This document shows positions 24,869 through 34,128 of a stretch of DNA of 64,000 bases, piece by piece (within the stretch, counting starts at the first letter, position 1; every line of letters starts with the position of its first letter). The notes under the pieces were generated by a model. The model was not told the DNA's origin, did no database searches, and saw nothing but the letters and a program-made list of their open reading frames with translations. Origin of the DNA: Methanimicrococcus blatticola (lineage in GTDB: Archaea > Halobacteriota > Methanosarcinia > Methanosarcinales > Methanosarcinaceae); NCBI RefSeq assembly GCF_004363215.1, contig NZ_SNYS01000010.1, forward strand, positions 62,001-126,000. The letters run 5' to 3'. Position numbers and translations under genes: made by a program.

Positions 24869-27394
24869 ATGAACCGGTTGGAGATACCTGTGTCGGAAGA
24901 AGCAGTAAACAAGCAATACATCAAGCATCCGCTGATTTTGGAGAACGCTGTTGAGCAGCGTCTGTATCAGCTCAACATTGTTGCCGGATGCACAACGAAA
25001 AATTCGCTTGTTGTTCTGCCGACGTCTCTCGGAAAAACGGTTGTCGCACTTCTTGTCATGGTGATGCGGCTTGAAAAAGTCGGCGGCAAGGTTTTGCTTC
25101 TGTCCCCGACAAAACCGCTGGTTGAACAGCATTTTGATTTCTTTTCGCGTGTCATGAAGTTGCCGGAAGGAAAAGTCAAAGCATTCACGGGCAGCATTTC
25201 GCCCGAAAAACGCCGGGAAATGTGGCAGGAAGCGGATATGATTATTGCAACGCCGCAAGTCATTGAAAATGATCTGCTCAATTCACGAATTTCTCTTAAT
25301 GATGTTTCTTGTATTGTTTTTGATGAGGCGCACCGGTCTGTCGGCAATTACGCTTATACTTATATCGCTGAAAAATATGTTGCGATGGCTGATTCTCCTC
25401 TGATCTTGGGAATTACGGCAAGTCCCGGCAGCGAAAAAGAAAAAATCGATGAAGTCTGTAGCGCGCTTTCGATTGAAAATGTTGTTGTGAAAACGGAGGG
25501 CGACGCCGATATTAAACCGTATGTCCACAAAAAAGAAATTGAATGGATGACGCTTGAGCTTCCGAAAGAATTGGCCGAGATTCGTGAAGCTTTGAAAAAA
25601 ATCTTAAATGAAAGATTGGACAAGCTGGCTGAGTTCGGGTATCCGCTGGATAAAAAATTCTTAGCCAAGCGTGATTTATTGGCGCTTCAATCTCAATTAA
25701 TGGCGGAACTGAGAAATGAGACCGCCGATTCAAGCATTTATCAAGCCGTCTCCGTCATGGCGGAAATTATGAAAATTGAGCATGCGGTCGAGCTGATTGA
25801 AACGCAGGGCACAAAAGCGCTTTTGGCTTATTTGAAGAAAATGGATGAAGAAGCCGGAACTTCCGGCGCGAGCAAAGCCGTTAAGCGATTGGCAGCCGAT
25901 CTCTATTTCCGCCAGGCACTTCATCTGACTGAAAAATGCGGCACCGAGCATCCGAAATTTTATGCCGTTCAAAATATTGTCAGCGAACAGCTTTCAAAAT
26001 CGCCCGATTCCAAAATTATCGTTTTTACGAATTTCAGAGAAACCGCAAACATTGTCAAAGAAGCGCTTTCTGAAATTCCGGACATTCGCCCCGTTCGCTT
26101 TGTCGGTCAGGGATCGCGCAACAAAGACAAAGGGCTGACGCAAAAACAGCAAACTGAAATCATTGAACAGTTCCGCGCGGGCGATTATAATGTTTTAATC
26201 GCGACATCCGTTGCTGAAGAAGGATTGGACATTCCGTCAACAGACATGGTTTTGTTTTACGAGCCCGTGCCGTCTGAAATTCGAAGCATTCAAAGAAAAG
26301 GACGAACCGGTCGTTTCCAAACCGGCCGTGTCATTATGCTCATCACAAAAGGAACGCGCGACGAAGCGTATCGGTGGAGCAGCCAGAACAAAGAAAAACG
26401 TATGCTTTCCGAAATGAAAAGCCTTCAAAAAGAATATTCCGGAAGCGGTGCCAACCGACTGTCGAAAGTCGCTGAAAATGATCATCAAAATCAGAAGACA
26501 TTTTTGGATTTTGAAAAAGACTTCAAAAGCAAATACGAAAATAGAAAATCGGAGCAGGTTTCAAATAACTCAACAGAGGTCGAATCCGGTTTAAAATCTG
26601 TTTCAGAATCCGGTTTAGAATCCGTTTCGTCTTTTAATGACACCCTCTCGGATTTTTCCAAACCTTTTGTTCGCTCTCATGCATTTTCTGAAAATTTCAT
26701 TTCCGAATCCGACATTGAAATTCCTCAAGAGCCCCTTCAAGAGCAGCGGTTGAAAATATTAGCGGACACGCGTGAAATAAAAAGCGGTGTTTTGAAATGC
26801 TTGGACGCTTACGGTATCGAACTCAAAACGATGAAATTAGATGTCGCCGATTACGTTGTCAGCGACGACATGGCGGTGGAGCGCAAAACAATTGCCGACT
26901 TTAACGCCTCGTTGATTGACGGCAAGCGCAATTTGTTTTCTCAGCTGGTTGACCTTTCCAGAACTTATAAAAAACCTGTTTTAATCATTGAAGGCGATGC
27001 TGATTTGGCGGCCGGCCAAATGCATGAAAATTCCGTTCGCGGCGCGCTGCTTTCAATTGAAATTGATTTGAACGTTTCGATTTTTTACACAAAAAACGAA
27101 GAAGAAACCGCTTTGTTGCTGAAAATGATGGCCAAAAAAGAGCAGATCAATGAGAAAAAAACGGTGAATCCGCACGGCAAAAAGCCTGCCAAAACAACAC
27201 ATGAGCAGCAGGAATACATCCTGTCTTCCATTTCCGGCGTCGGTCCGAATGCCGCTCAGCTTCTCCTTCACGAATTCGGGTCGCTCAATAATATTTTTAA
27301 TGCAAGCGAAGAAGATTTATGCCGCGTCAAAGGAATCGGAAAAGTGACGGCCAAACGCATTCATGAAGTCATGAAAGCGGAATATAAAAAATAA
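24869..27394 (+). CDS. hef: Hef: helicase-nuclease of stalled replication forks (FANCM/XPF family)
   Basis: The 841-residue protein combines an SF2 helicase with Walker A PTSLGKT (about 51-57) and FDEAHRS near 150, motif VI QRKGRTGR near 475, a Ser-rich linker (about 560-620), an XPF-type nuclease with the VERKTIADF active-site motif near 670, and tandem helix-hairpin-helix motifs at the C-terminus (SGVGPNAAQLL, KGIGKVTAKRI). Hef processes forked DNA. A TATA box (TTATTTATAAG, about 24830-24840) lies only about 30 bp before the ATG, so the mRNA may be nearly leaderless. The nuclease core (ERK-x-x-x-D) looks intact. Confidence 0.95.
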   Translation: MNRLEIPVSEEAVNKQYIKHPLILENAVEQRLYQLNIVAGCTTKNSLVVLPTSLGKTVVALLVMVMRLEKVGGKVLLLSPTKPLVEQHFDFFSRVMKLPEGKVKAFTGSISPEKRREMWQEADMIIATPQVIENDLLNSRISLNDVSCIVFDEAHRSVGNYAYTYIAEKYVAMADSPLILGITASPGSEKEKIDEVCSALSIENVVVKTEGDADIKPYVHKKEIEWMTLELPKELAEIREALKKILNERLDKLAEFGYPLDKKFLAKRDLLALQSQLMAELRNETADSSIYQAVSVMAEIMKIEHAVELIETQGTKALLAYLKKMDEEAGTSGASKAVKRLAADLYFRQALHLTEKCGTEHPKFYAVQNIVSEQLSKSPDSKIIVFTNFRETANIVKEALSEIPDIRPVRFVGQGSRNKDKGLTQKQQTEIIEQFRAGDYNVLIATSVAEEGLDIPSTDMVLFYEPVPSEIRSIQRKGRTGRFQTGRVIMLITKGTRDEAYRWSSQNKEKRMLSEMKSLQKEYSGSGANRLSKVAENDHQNQKTFLDFEKDFKSKYENRKSEQVSNNSTEVESGLKSVSESGLESVSSFNDTLSDFSKPFVRSHAFSENFISESDIEIPQEPLQEQRLKILADTREIKSGVLKCLDAYGIELKTMKLDVADYVVSDDMAVERKTIADFNASLIDGKRNLFSQLVDLSRTYKKPVLIIEGDADLAAGQMHENSVRGALLSIEIDLNVSIFYTKNEEETALLLKMMAKKEQINEKKTVNPHGKKPAKTTHEQQEYILSSISGVGPNAAQLLLHEFGSLNNIFNASEEDLCRVKGIGKVTAKRIHEVMKAEYKK

Positions 27395-27431
27395 AATCAA
27401 ATAATTCTTTCAAAGAATAAATATTTCCGAT

Positions 27432-28256
27432 TCAGAGTTTTTGGCAGCCCGGACAAATATAAACCGTACCGCCCATCATTGTTTCTTTTTGAATCTCTGC
27501 GCCGCAGATTTTACACGGCGTTCCAACTGTTTTGTTGGACAGAAGCGTTTTGTAGCCGCCGAAGTTGCCGTAAATATCTTTTTCAACATCTCGGCCGCCG
27601 TCATCCGCCATTTTTTGAAGTGTTTCCTTGATGCTTTTAAAGAGCACCTTCTTTTCTTCATTCGAAAGCGAATTCAATTTTCGTTTCGGGTGCAGTTTAG
27701 AATTGTATAAAATATCCTGAAGAACACCGTTTCCGAGTCCGGGAATTCGTTGTTCTGTTGCTAAAAATGATTTTAAGTTCAGTGTCGGTTTGGAATCAAT
27801 TATTAATTGATTAAAATAAGTTTCATCGAATTCATTCGAAAGCGGTGACGGTTTTTCAACAGCAATTGTGTAATACGGATTATCATTTTCACCTTTCGGA
27901 TAAGCCCACATGCCGCCGTACATTTGAATCGAACAAACCAAAGCGGTTTTGTCTTCAAATTCAACAAGAAGCTGATGTTTTTCCGGTCTCTTCTCCTCTT
28001 TTTTTAAATATCGGATATTAACGCCTTCGCCAAGGAGCAGAATTTCATTTTCCAAAGAGATTTCAATGTATCCTGCAATCGGATTAATTTCTGTGATTGT
28101 TTTACCGTTCAAAAGAGACGGATAATTTTGAGGATCGCCGTAGAAAAAAGCGAATTTGTGAGGTGATTTACCGGCAACAATCAAGGATACGGTTTTTCCG
28201 GGAAGGATTTCTTTCATTTGATTTGAAATGACATAACATTCGGGCAATTCAATCAT
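27432..28256 (-). CDS. Fpg/Nei-family DNA glycosylase-like protein
   Basis: The 274-residue protein has the N-terminal beta-sandwich, the H2TH region (ATEQRIPGLGNGVLQDILY near 165-185) and a C-terminal zinc finger with CKIC and CPGC pairs. Members excise oxidised bases. Classical enzymes use the N-terminal Pro as nucleophile followed by Glu; here the protein begins MIELPE, so Pro is not at position 2 unless processing differs. The same MIELPE-type start is seen in a distinct archaeal/bacterial subfamily whose chemistry is not clear to me. Convergent with hef (37 bp gap). Confidence 0.8.
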   Translation of the reverse strand: MIELPECYVISNQMKEILPGKTVSLIVAGKSPHKFAFFYGDPQNYPSLLNGKTITEINPIAGYIEISLENEILLLGEGVNIRYLKKEEKRPEKHQLLVEFEDKTALVCSIQMYGGMWAYPKGENDNPYYTIAVEKPSPLSNEFDETYFNQLIIDSKPTLNLKSFLATEQRIPGLGNGVLQDILYNSKLHPKRKLNSLSNEEKKVLFKSIKETLQKMADDGGRDVEKDIYGNFGGYKTLLSNKTVGTPCKICGAEIQKETMMGGTVYICPGCQKL

Positions 28257-28412
28257 GTTTTCAGTTCACCGCCAATCATGTACCGGAAGTTCAAAATTTC
28301 CTAAATTAACGAACATTAAAACGAAAATAAATTTTAAAATTGTTAAAAAACTGAATCAAGTTAAAAAATGAATAATTGAAAAATAAAATGAATTTAAAAT
28401 GAATCAAACGAC

Positions 28413-28838
28413 TCAGTAGAGCCGTTCAATTAAATCCAAACCCTTTTCGATGATTTCCAAATATTCAAAGACGCGGCGCGGATCATTTTCATTTTGCATA
28501 TCTTCGGCAATCGCGGTGATTTTGAGAAGGATTAATTCACGAAGTTGATCTTCTTCCGCGGAACAAGCCGTCGGTTCAATTGTACGGGCTTTGATTTCAT
28601 CCATCGGCGTTCCGGATGCGGTTTGTTTTCTGCTTTCTTTTTTAGGTTTTTGAGTTGCGGCACTTTTTGAAATCGGCGCAGGGGTTTCGTTTGTTTCAAC
28701 GCCGCTGCAAAGCGGACAAATGATTTCGCCTTTAAATCTGAACAAAGGCGCGCCGCATGTATCGCAATGATTGGCAAGCATCGTGCCGCCGTTTTCAAGG
28801 AATCGCGCTATCTTTTTTACGTTATCGTCTGAATCCAT
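28413..28838 (-). CDS. UPF0148 / Sjogren-scleroderma autoantigen p27-like zinc protein
   Basis: The 141-residue protein has an N-terminal helix (DNVKKIARFLENGGTML) and a zinc-ribbon pair CDTCGAPLF...CPLC typical of the UPF0148/autoantigen p27 family. A Lys/Thr/Ala-rich linker and a helical C-terminus (DQLRELILLKITAIAEDM) follow. Function is unknown; the zinc ribbon suggests RNA or protein binding. It lies upstream of, and co-oriented with, the glycosylase gene (156 bp gap). Confidence 0.8.
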   Translation of the reverse strand: MDSDDNVKKIARFLENGGTMLANHCDTCGAPLFRFKGEIICPLCSGVETNETPAPISKSAATQKPKKESRKQTASGTPMDEIKARTIEPTACSAEEDQLRELILLKITAIAEDMQNENDPRRVFEYLEIIEKGLDLIERLY

Positions 28839-29237
28839 TTTTTCACCTGAATAATATATTGAATTTGAATAGAATTGGATTTTTCCCGTAATTAATCTTT
28901 CTCACGTTTTCGGGTTTTATCTGTTTATTTTTTCCGCTGTTGTTTTTTTGTCCGAGCGGATTTGTTCAAAGGTTAAATTTAAATGAGAGTTCTCTCTACT
29001 CAATTAAGTCCAAAAAGACGACATATACATAAAAGTAATAATCTATAACTTTAATTTAATTATTAATCAAATTTATTTATCAAAGAGTCCGAATCGGAAT
29101 TTCAAAAACAATCATGCTTTGATTTGAAAAGGCCGACGGTGAATTTGTTTTGCCTTTTACGGTTTATCTTGCGTGTTTTTAGAATCTGTCAACGGGATAA
29201 CGGCAGATGATTGATTCGACTCTCCTCAGGTGATATT
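28839..29237. other. Divergent regulatory region
   Basis: Between UPF0148 (minus) and UPF0147 (plus). It contains TATA-like CATATACATAAAAG (about 29021-29034) and further AT-rich sequence. TCAGGTGATATT immediately precedes the UPF0147 ATG. No gene or clear RNA fold is seen. Confidence 0.55.
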
Positions 29238-29510
29238 ATGGCATCCGATGAATACCAAAAAACTATTGATCAATGTATTGCGGAATTGGATATGATCGCA
29301 AACGACACATCCGTTCCGAGAAATATCAGACGTTCCGTGACGGAAATTATTGATGTTCTTAAAGATGAAAATCAAGAACTTTTCCTGCGCGCCGCGTCCG
29401 CACTCAAAACTCTTTCCGATGTCAGTTATGATCCGAACCTCCCGATGCACACCGGAACTTACATTTGGAGCATTCTCGGAAAGCTCGAAACAATTCCGCC
29501 GGAAGTTTAA
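29238..29510 (+). CDS. UPF0147 family protein
   Basis: The 90-residue, mostly helical protein matches UPF0147: IDQCIAELDMIANDTSVPRN then IRRSVTEIIDVLKDE, and a conserved end MHTGTYIWSILGKLETIP. The family is conserved in archaea with no established role. The ATG at 29238 follows AGGTGATATT; the longer frame upstream is unsupported. Confidence 0.88.
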   Translation: MASDEYQKTIDQCIAELDMIANDTSVPRNIRRSVTEIIDVLKDENQELFLRAASALKTLSDVSYDPNLPMHTGTYIWSILGKLETIPPEV

Positions 29511-29847
29511 TCCGGTTTATTCTTTTTATTGTATTATTGCTATGCAATTTCTATCTCAAGCATCTCTTGAGTTCGGTCGGCTGTGTTCGTACCATGGCCG
29601 AAACATTTCTTTTTTATTTTTCATTCTGTTTAACCCGGTTTATTGTTTTTCATTCTGTTTAACCAGGTTTTTGTTTTACATTCTGTTTTTTATTTCTGCT
29701 TTATTTTGTTTTTCAGTTTTACATCATCCTGTATTCGAAAATCATTTCAAATAATTAAAAATAATTATATACTAATTAGGCATATTTTTATTCGCGGCAT
29801 ATATTATTTGGTTTTAATATTCTGTCGTTTAAAACGGGTGGTCAAAA
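29511..29847. other. Intergenic region with a short direct repeat
   Basis: About 29620-29690 has two and a half copies of a roughly 27-bp unit (TTTTTCATTCTGTTTAACC). 29750-29830 is AT-rich, with TATA-like ATATACTAATTAGGC. GGGTGG precedes the next ATG. No gene is seen. Confidence 0.55.
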
Positions 29848-30255
29848 ATGAGTTTAAAGAGTATACTTCATCGAACAAATCTGAAAACGAAGCAGTTCAC
29901 GGGAACCAATGGCGGTAATGCGGTTGTCGGTATTCCCGAGAATACAGAATTTGAATTGGTTAACGAAACTTTTATTTCAACGAACACGGCTGTTTATGTG
30001 GAAATTACATGCCGGAAAGATCCGTATCAGGATTTTGAAGCCGTCGACAATGAAACAAAAAAAGAATATCCGATTCAACCGGTTAAAAAACTCCGTCCTC
30101 GAACTGTTATTCGTATGCGTCCGGGGAAAGCCGGATATGAAGCGGACATTTATAACGAGCGCAATGATCAGGCCATTACGATTATGGTCGGTCCCGAAAA
30201 TGATCAGAATTTGGATTTGCTTTTGGATATGATTAAATCGGCCAAGTTCATTTAA
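29848..30255 (+). CDS. Hypothetical protein
   Basis: The 135-residue soluble protein is predicted to be beta-rich: a basic N-terminus (MSLKSILHRTNLKTKQF), then ENTEFELVNETFISTNTAVY, TVIRMRPGKAGYEADIYNER and a helical end (NLDLLLDMIKSAKFI). I do not recognise a family. The start follows GGGTGG with good spacing and codon use resembles neighbours, so it is likely real. The small gene 105 bp downstream may share its promoter region. Confidence 0.65.
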   Translation: MSLKSILHRTNLKTKQFTGTNGGNAVVGIPENTEFELVNETFISTNTAVYVEITCRKDPYQDFEAVDNETKKEYPIQPVKKLRPRTVIRMRPGKAGYEADIYNERNDQAITIMVGPENDQNLDLLLDMIKSAKFI

Positions 30256-30359
30256 TTTTTCAAAAAATTCACAAATAATACTATTTATAGAAGTTCTGAA
30301 AATATCTCTAATGTTGATTTATCAACATAAAAACACAAATCAAAAAAGGTGAATTAAAA

Positions 30360-30503
30360 ATGAAAAAATTAATTGAGCTTTTGCTTATTATTACAATTCC
30401 GATTGCTTTGATTGCCCTTTTAATGCACCACCGTGAAGGCGGATGCTGCGGATCTAAATGCAAAAAGGACAAGAAAGCAGGCAAAAAAAAGCACATTTGG
30501 TAA
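30360..30503 (+). CDS. Small Cys/Lys-rich membrane-anchored protein
   Basis: This 47-residue protein has one N-terminal hydrophobic helix (about 4-22), then HHREGGCCGSKCKKDKKAGK and a basic end. AGGTGA sits 6 bp before the ATG. The His pair and C-C-x-x-x-C cluster could bind a metal, but no family is recognised. Confidence rests on the Shine-Dalgarno and the organised layout. Confidence 0.5.
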   Translation: MKKLIELLLIITIPIALIALLMHHREGGCCGSKCKKDKKAGKKKHIW

Positions 30504-30840
30504 ACCCGGTTCACCAAATTCATTTTATGTAAAACAGAGACAGATTTGACAAAAAACGAAGGAAAATGATTTTCATTTTCCATGAAGTCTTTTTTTAATT
30601 GAATTATTTTTAAAGAGCTTTGCTTTTATTTTTAAAATGATTTTTAAAATGAGTTGCTCGGGTTTTATTTTGAAAAAAGTTTGCTGAGATTTTTTTATTG
30701 ATGTAAAAAAATCCCGCTCCGTTTTTAATTGCCTTGCGCCGCTAAACTTCTGCGAAGTTTAGCTTATGCTCGGCCTCTCAAAGCTTCGCTGCGCTCAGCT
30801 TTTCGACGCCTCGCTTAGCTCAGCTTCTTCGAAGCTTCAC
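30504..30840. other. Intergenic region with hairpin-rich repeats next to speB
   Basis: AT-rich to about 30730, then several inverted repeats (GCTAAACTTCTGCGAAGTTTAGC at 30742-30764, perfect apart from the loop) and two copies of CTCAGCTTCTTCGAAGCTTC (30819-30838 and 30845-30864). The second copy runs into the end of speB. Confidence 0.7.
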
Positions 30841-30866
30841 TCAGCTCAGCTTCTTCGAAGCTTCGC
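30819..30866. repeat. Two-copy hairpin repeat overlapping the 3' end of speB
   Basis: CTCAGCTTCTTCGAAGCTTC at 30819 and again at 30845, separated by six bases. Each contains the palindrome GAAGCTTC. The second copy encodes the last residues of the agmatinase-family protein. Confidence 0.75.
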
Positions 30867-31722
30867 GCGCAAAGATAAACTCTCTCATTAATTTTGTCGC
30901 CAATATTGCGGATTGCCCGTTATCATATTCCGGTGCAATTTCCACAATATCAAACCCAATCGTTTTCGGCGCAAACGCGCGCAGCACTTCACGCACTTCG
31001 CGGTCGGTCATGCCGAACGGCTCGGGCGTGCCGAGGCCGGGGCAGAAAGCGGGATCAAGCGCATCCATGTCTAAGGACAAATAGATGTGGTCGCTGTTTA
31101 AGTATTCCATGGTTTCCTTGATGATTTCTTTAATTCCCATCTCGAAAACGTCTTCGTTGGAATAAAATTTAATGCCTTCTTCGGCGGCATATTCCCATTC
31201 TTCGCGCGGGCCGCTGCGGATGCCGATGGAGACGTATTTTTTGGTAATGTCTTCCAGAATGTGGCGGGAAACGCAGGCGTGATTGTTTTTCAGGCCGCGG
31301 AAGTCTGTTCTCAAGTCGAAATGCGCGTCTAAAACCAAAACGGCGAAATCGTCTTTTTCGTCACACGCGTCATAGCACGCTTTAACAGGCGCGTACGTCA
31401 GAGAGTGTTCGCCGCCGAGCATAATCGGGAATTTACCGTCATCAACGATTTGTTTGGCGTCTTCATAAATCCATTCCAATGTTTCATCAATGTTGACGGA
31501 AACGAATGCATTGCCGGCGTCATGAACCAAAATGTCGGTCATGTCCAAATCATATTTCGGGCTGTACGTTTCAAAATTAATGGCCATTTCCCTCATTTTA
31601 TCCGGTGCCCAGCGGCTTCCGGTTCTAAAAGATGAGGTGTTGTCAAACGGCGCGCCGAAAATAACGTATTCGGCGTCTTCATAATCATAGATTGCGTCAA
31701 AGAAAGTGGTCGGTACAAACAT
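30841..31722 (-). CDS. speB: Agmatinase/arginase-family ureohydrolase
   Basis: The 293-residue binuclear-manganese hydrolase has MLGGEHSLTYAP, VLDAHFDLR, NHACVSRHI and LSLDMDALDPAFCPG, giving all metal-ligand His/Asp positions, plus FGAPFDNTSSFRTGSRWAP near the N-terminus. The likely reaction is agmatine to putrescine plus urea, but family members differ in substrate. The final residues (REASKKLS) come from a dispersed repeat that overlaps the stop codon. No neighbouring polyamine gene is present. Confidence 0.88.
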   Translation of the reverse strand: MFVPTTFFDAIYDYEDAEYVIFGAPFDNTSSFRTGSRWAPDKMREMAINFETYSPKYDLDMTDILVHDAGNAFVSVNIDETLEWIYEDAKQIVDDGKFPIMLGGEHSLTYAPVKACYDACDEKDDFAVLVLDAHFDLRTDFRGLKNNHACVSRHILEDITKKYVSIGIRSGPREEWEYAAEEGIKFYSNEDVFEMGIKEIIKETMEYLNSDHIYLSLDMDALDPAFCPGLGTPEPFGMTDREVREVLRAFAPKTIGFDIVEIAPEYDNGQSAILATKLMREFIFAREASKKLS

Positions 31723-31970
31723 TTACCTATTTCCTCTTAATATTAAAAAACCGCATCATTTACTTGTTTCTCAAAGCACGATTGCGGGTACTAACAATCA
31801 AGTAAAATAAAATATCAGTATTTAAAAATTCGTTTTTTAAAATTTGAATGATTTGTTCTAAAAAAATAAAGAAAATAAAAACAGAAAGTAAATGTAAAGA
31901 AAATAAAAATGTGAAACCGAAAGTGAATTCCGGTTTCCTGGATTGTTTTTCCAATCTTTGTTTTTAAAAT

Positions 31971-33605
31971 TTAAACATTTTCTTTATGAACCACTTTTAA
32001 AATGGAATGATTGACCGCATTTTTCGGGCAGTTCGTAATGCAGCGTTTGCAGCTGGAACCGAGACATTTTTGACTGTCAATCACAATGTAATTGTCGGGC
32101 TCTTCTTTGCGAACCGTAATCGCATTTTCCGGGCATGATTTCTCGCATTTGTGGCAGAAAATGCATCCTCTGGCAGGTGCTTCTAAGAAAACGCCGATGT
32201 GTTCGACCATTTTGACGCCTTCTTCACCGACATCATCAATGTCGCGGACAACGCGGCGTTCGACGTTCGGTTCCGGCGTGTCGTGCGGGAACGGCCTGAG
32301 CTTAAACATTCCCAGCATTTCATCGTACATTTCCATCGGCATACCCTGTTCCCAGTAAGACAGTTCGCAGACATAGATGTCTTTAAATGTTTGGGAAGTT
32401 GCCATCATCAAGTGGTCGGCCTGAATTTTTTTAGCCATTTTGTTGACTTCTTCCAATTGCTCGGGATGAACCGCCAATTTACGGGCCAATCCGATGGACG
32501 TGTTGCCGAACTGGATGATGTTTTTGGCATAACTCGGAACTGATCCGAGGTAAGCCGCTTTTTTGCCGTCAACATATGTGCCGGTCGCACCTGAAATATA
32601 AGCGTATTCGAGCTGATCGTAATCTAATCCGGCTGCTTCCATTAATGTCAATTGAGCCGCGCGAATGGCACCGATGGCTTTTCCGATTTCAACAACATCT
32701 TTTTCGGTAATTTCGATGCCGTCGCCGAGGATAACTTTGCCGTTCGGGAGGTTCGGAATTTTTGTCATCAATTTGCTTTTCAGCATGATGGACATACAGG
32801 AAATGACACCGGTTCCGGTGATGCCGACGGCTTCAATCTCACCTTTCTCGATAATTTCGCCGGTGACAGGATTGACCAAGTCGCCTTTGCCGGACTGCAT
32901 CATCTCATCCAGCACGGTTAAGCGCCAGTAGTCACCTTCGATGTTGACATCGCTGATGGCGCCTGGTGCTGCCAGCATGCCGCACGGAATGCCCTGTCCT
33001 TCAATGGACGGACCGGCAGCGGCACTGGCGGTAATAATTTTATCGCCGACTTTGATTGCCATTTCCGCATTGGTGCCGTAGTCGGTGACCAAACACGGTT
33101 TTGTTTGATTGATGAAATCGGTTTCTGTCATCATTGCCAATGCGTCGGCACCGATTTCGTGTTTAATTGCGGGAGGGACGATGATTTGACAATTCGGCAA
33201 ATCCATAACGCCTTTAAACAATTCATTTGCCGGGAAAATGCGCGCATCACGCTGAACGTTTTCAACGCCCAGTCTCTTCTGCTTTGTTTCGCCGGCATAA
33301 GCCAAATCACGGATTTCAATGTTCTGGAACAAAGAAAGCTGAATCGGGTTTCCGCAAATCGAGATGTAATTGATGTCTTTTAAATCGACATTAAAAGCGT
33401 CCAAGATTCTCTTAACTGTCTGAAGCATAACCTCATTGGCAACGTCTTCACCGGTCACGATTGCAAATTCCAAATGGTCAATCACGTTACCGCCGGGGAG
33501 CGGGTGCCCCATTGTAATGACGGTTTTAAGTGTCTCATTCGTTTTTTGATCAATCAGTTGCGCCCGAAAGCCGCTTGTTCCAAGGTCTAGTGCAATCACA
33601 TACAT
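31971..33605 (-). CDS. ramA: RamA: ATP-dependent reductive activator of corrinoid methyltransferases
   Basis: The 544-residue protein reduces the inactive Co(II) corrinoid of methylamine corrinoid proteins back to Co(I) using ATP. An ASKHA-type ATPase/DUF4445 region (IALDLGTSGFRAQLID at the start, DYGTNAEMAIKVGD, EAVGITGTGVISC) is followed by two C-terminal 4Fe-4S motifs (CIFCHKCEKSCP and CLGSSCKRCITNCP). I prefer the ATG at 33605 because GGTGG lies 8 bp upstream; an in-frame GTG at 33617 overlaps that Shine-Dalgarno. It is divergent from mtbA and completes the methylamine module. Confidence 0.95.
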   Translation of the reverse strand: MYVIALDLGTSGFRAQLIDQKTNETLKTVITMGHPLPGGNVIDHLEFAIVTGEDVANEVMLQTVKRILDAFNVDLKDINYISICGNPIQLSLFQNIEIRDLAYAGETKQKRLGVENVQRDARIFPANELFKGVMDLPNCQIIVPPAIKHEIGADALAMMTETDFINQTKPCLVTDYGTNAEMAIKVGDKIITASAAAGPSIEGQGIPCGMLAAPGAISDVNIEGDYWRLTVLDEMMQSGKGDLVNPVTGEIIEKGEIEAVGITGTGVISCMSIMLKSKLMTKIPNLPNGKVILGDGIEITEKDVVEIGKAIGAIRAAQLTLMEAAGLDYDQLEYAYISGATGTYVDGKKAAYLGSVPSYAKNIIQFGNTSIGLARKLAVHPEQLEEVNKMAKKIQADHLMMATSQTFKDIYVCELSYWEQGMPMEMYDEMLGMFKLRPFPHDTPEPNVERRVVRDIDDVGEEGVKMVEHIGVFLEAPARGCIFCHKCEKSCPENAITVRKEEPDNYIVIDSQKCLGSSCKRCITNCPKNAVNHSILKVVHKENV

Positions 33606-34128
33606 TTTATAATCCACCTAATGCAGTTTTTGAAAATAATTAATGGTTATGAATTTCCCCGAAGCCGTTTAAATCTATCGGATATTCTAAGGATTATATG
33701 TTTGTTTAAGGGTCGTGTATTTACAAAAATCAATCTAATTGTATTTTTACAACAGGTTTGTTATTTTCTTGCCTTCAATGGATTTTATTCTCCCTTTTCT
33801 CTTTTCCTTTCCTCTACCTCTCTATTTAGGATAAATTATAAGAATCTTTAATGAATATTACGATTAAGTTTATCCGTTCGATTGGGTTTTTGAACATTTT
33901 GTTTTTGCATTTGCGCAAAATCATTGTTATTTGAAGACCCGTCAGATTTAATCGTAAAAGATAAACCATTTTACACGACATTTTGACGGTTAAATCGTCG
34001 AAACGGTTTACTGCTCGTCTTTTTCGGTTTACGCCGATTATTTCGAGCCGGCAATCGTGTACAAAACGATAACATGTGAATTATGTAATTTTCAACTTTG
34101 ACTAAATCCTATTTGGGGGAGACAAGTT
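33606..34128. promoter_or_regulatory. Divergent ramA-mtbA regulatory region with long mtbA leader
   Basis: TATA candidate AAATTATAAG at about 33833-33842 would start an mtbA leader of about 260 nt. Folds seen: TTTTGC/GCAAAA (33903-33920) and GACG/CGTC around GTTAAAT (about 33984-33998). GGGGGAGA is the mtbA Shine-Dalgarno. No gene is present. Confidence 0.5.
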
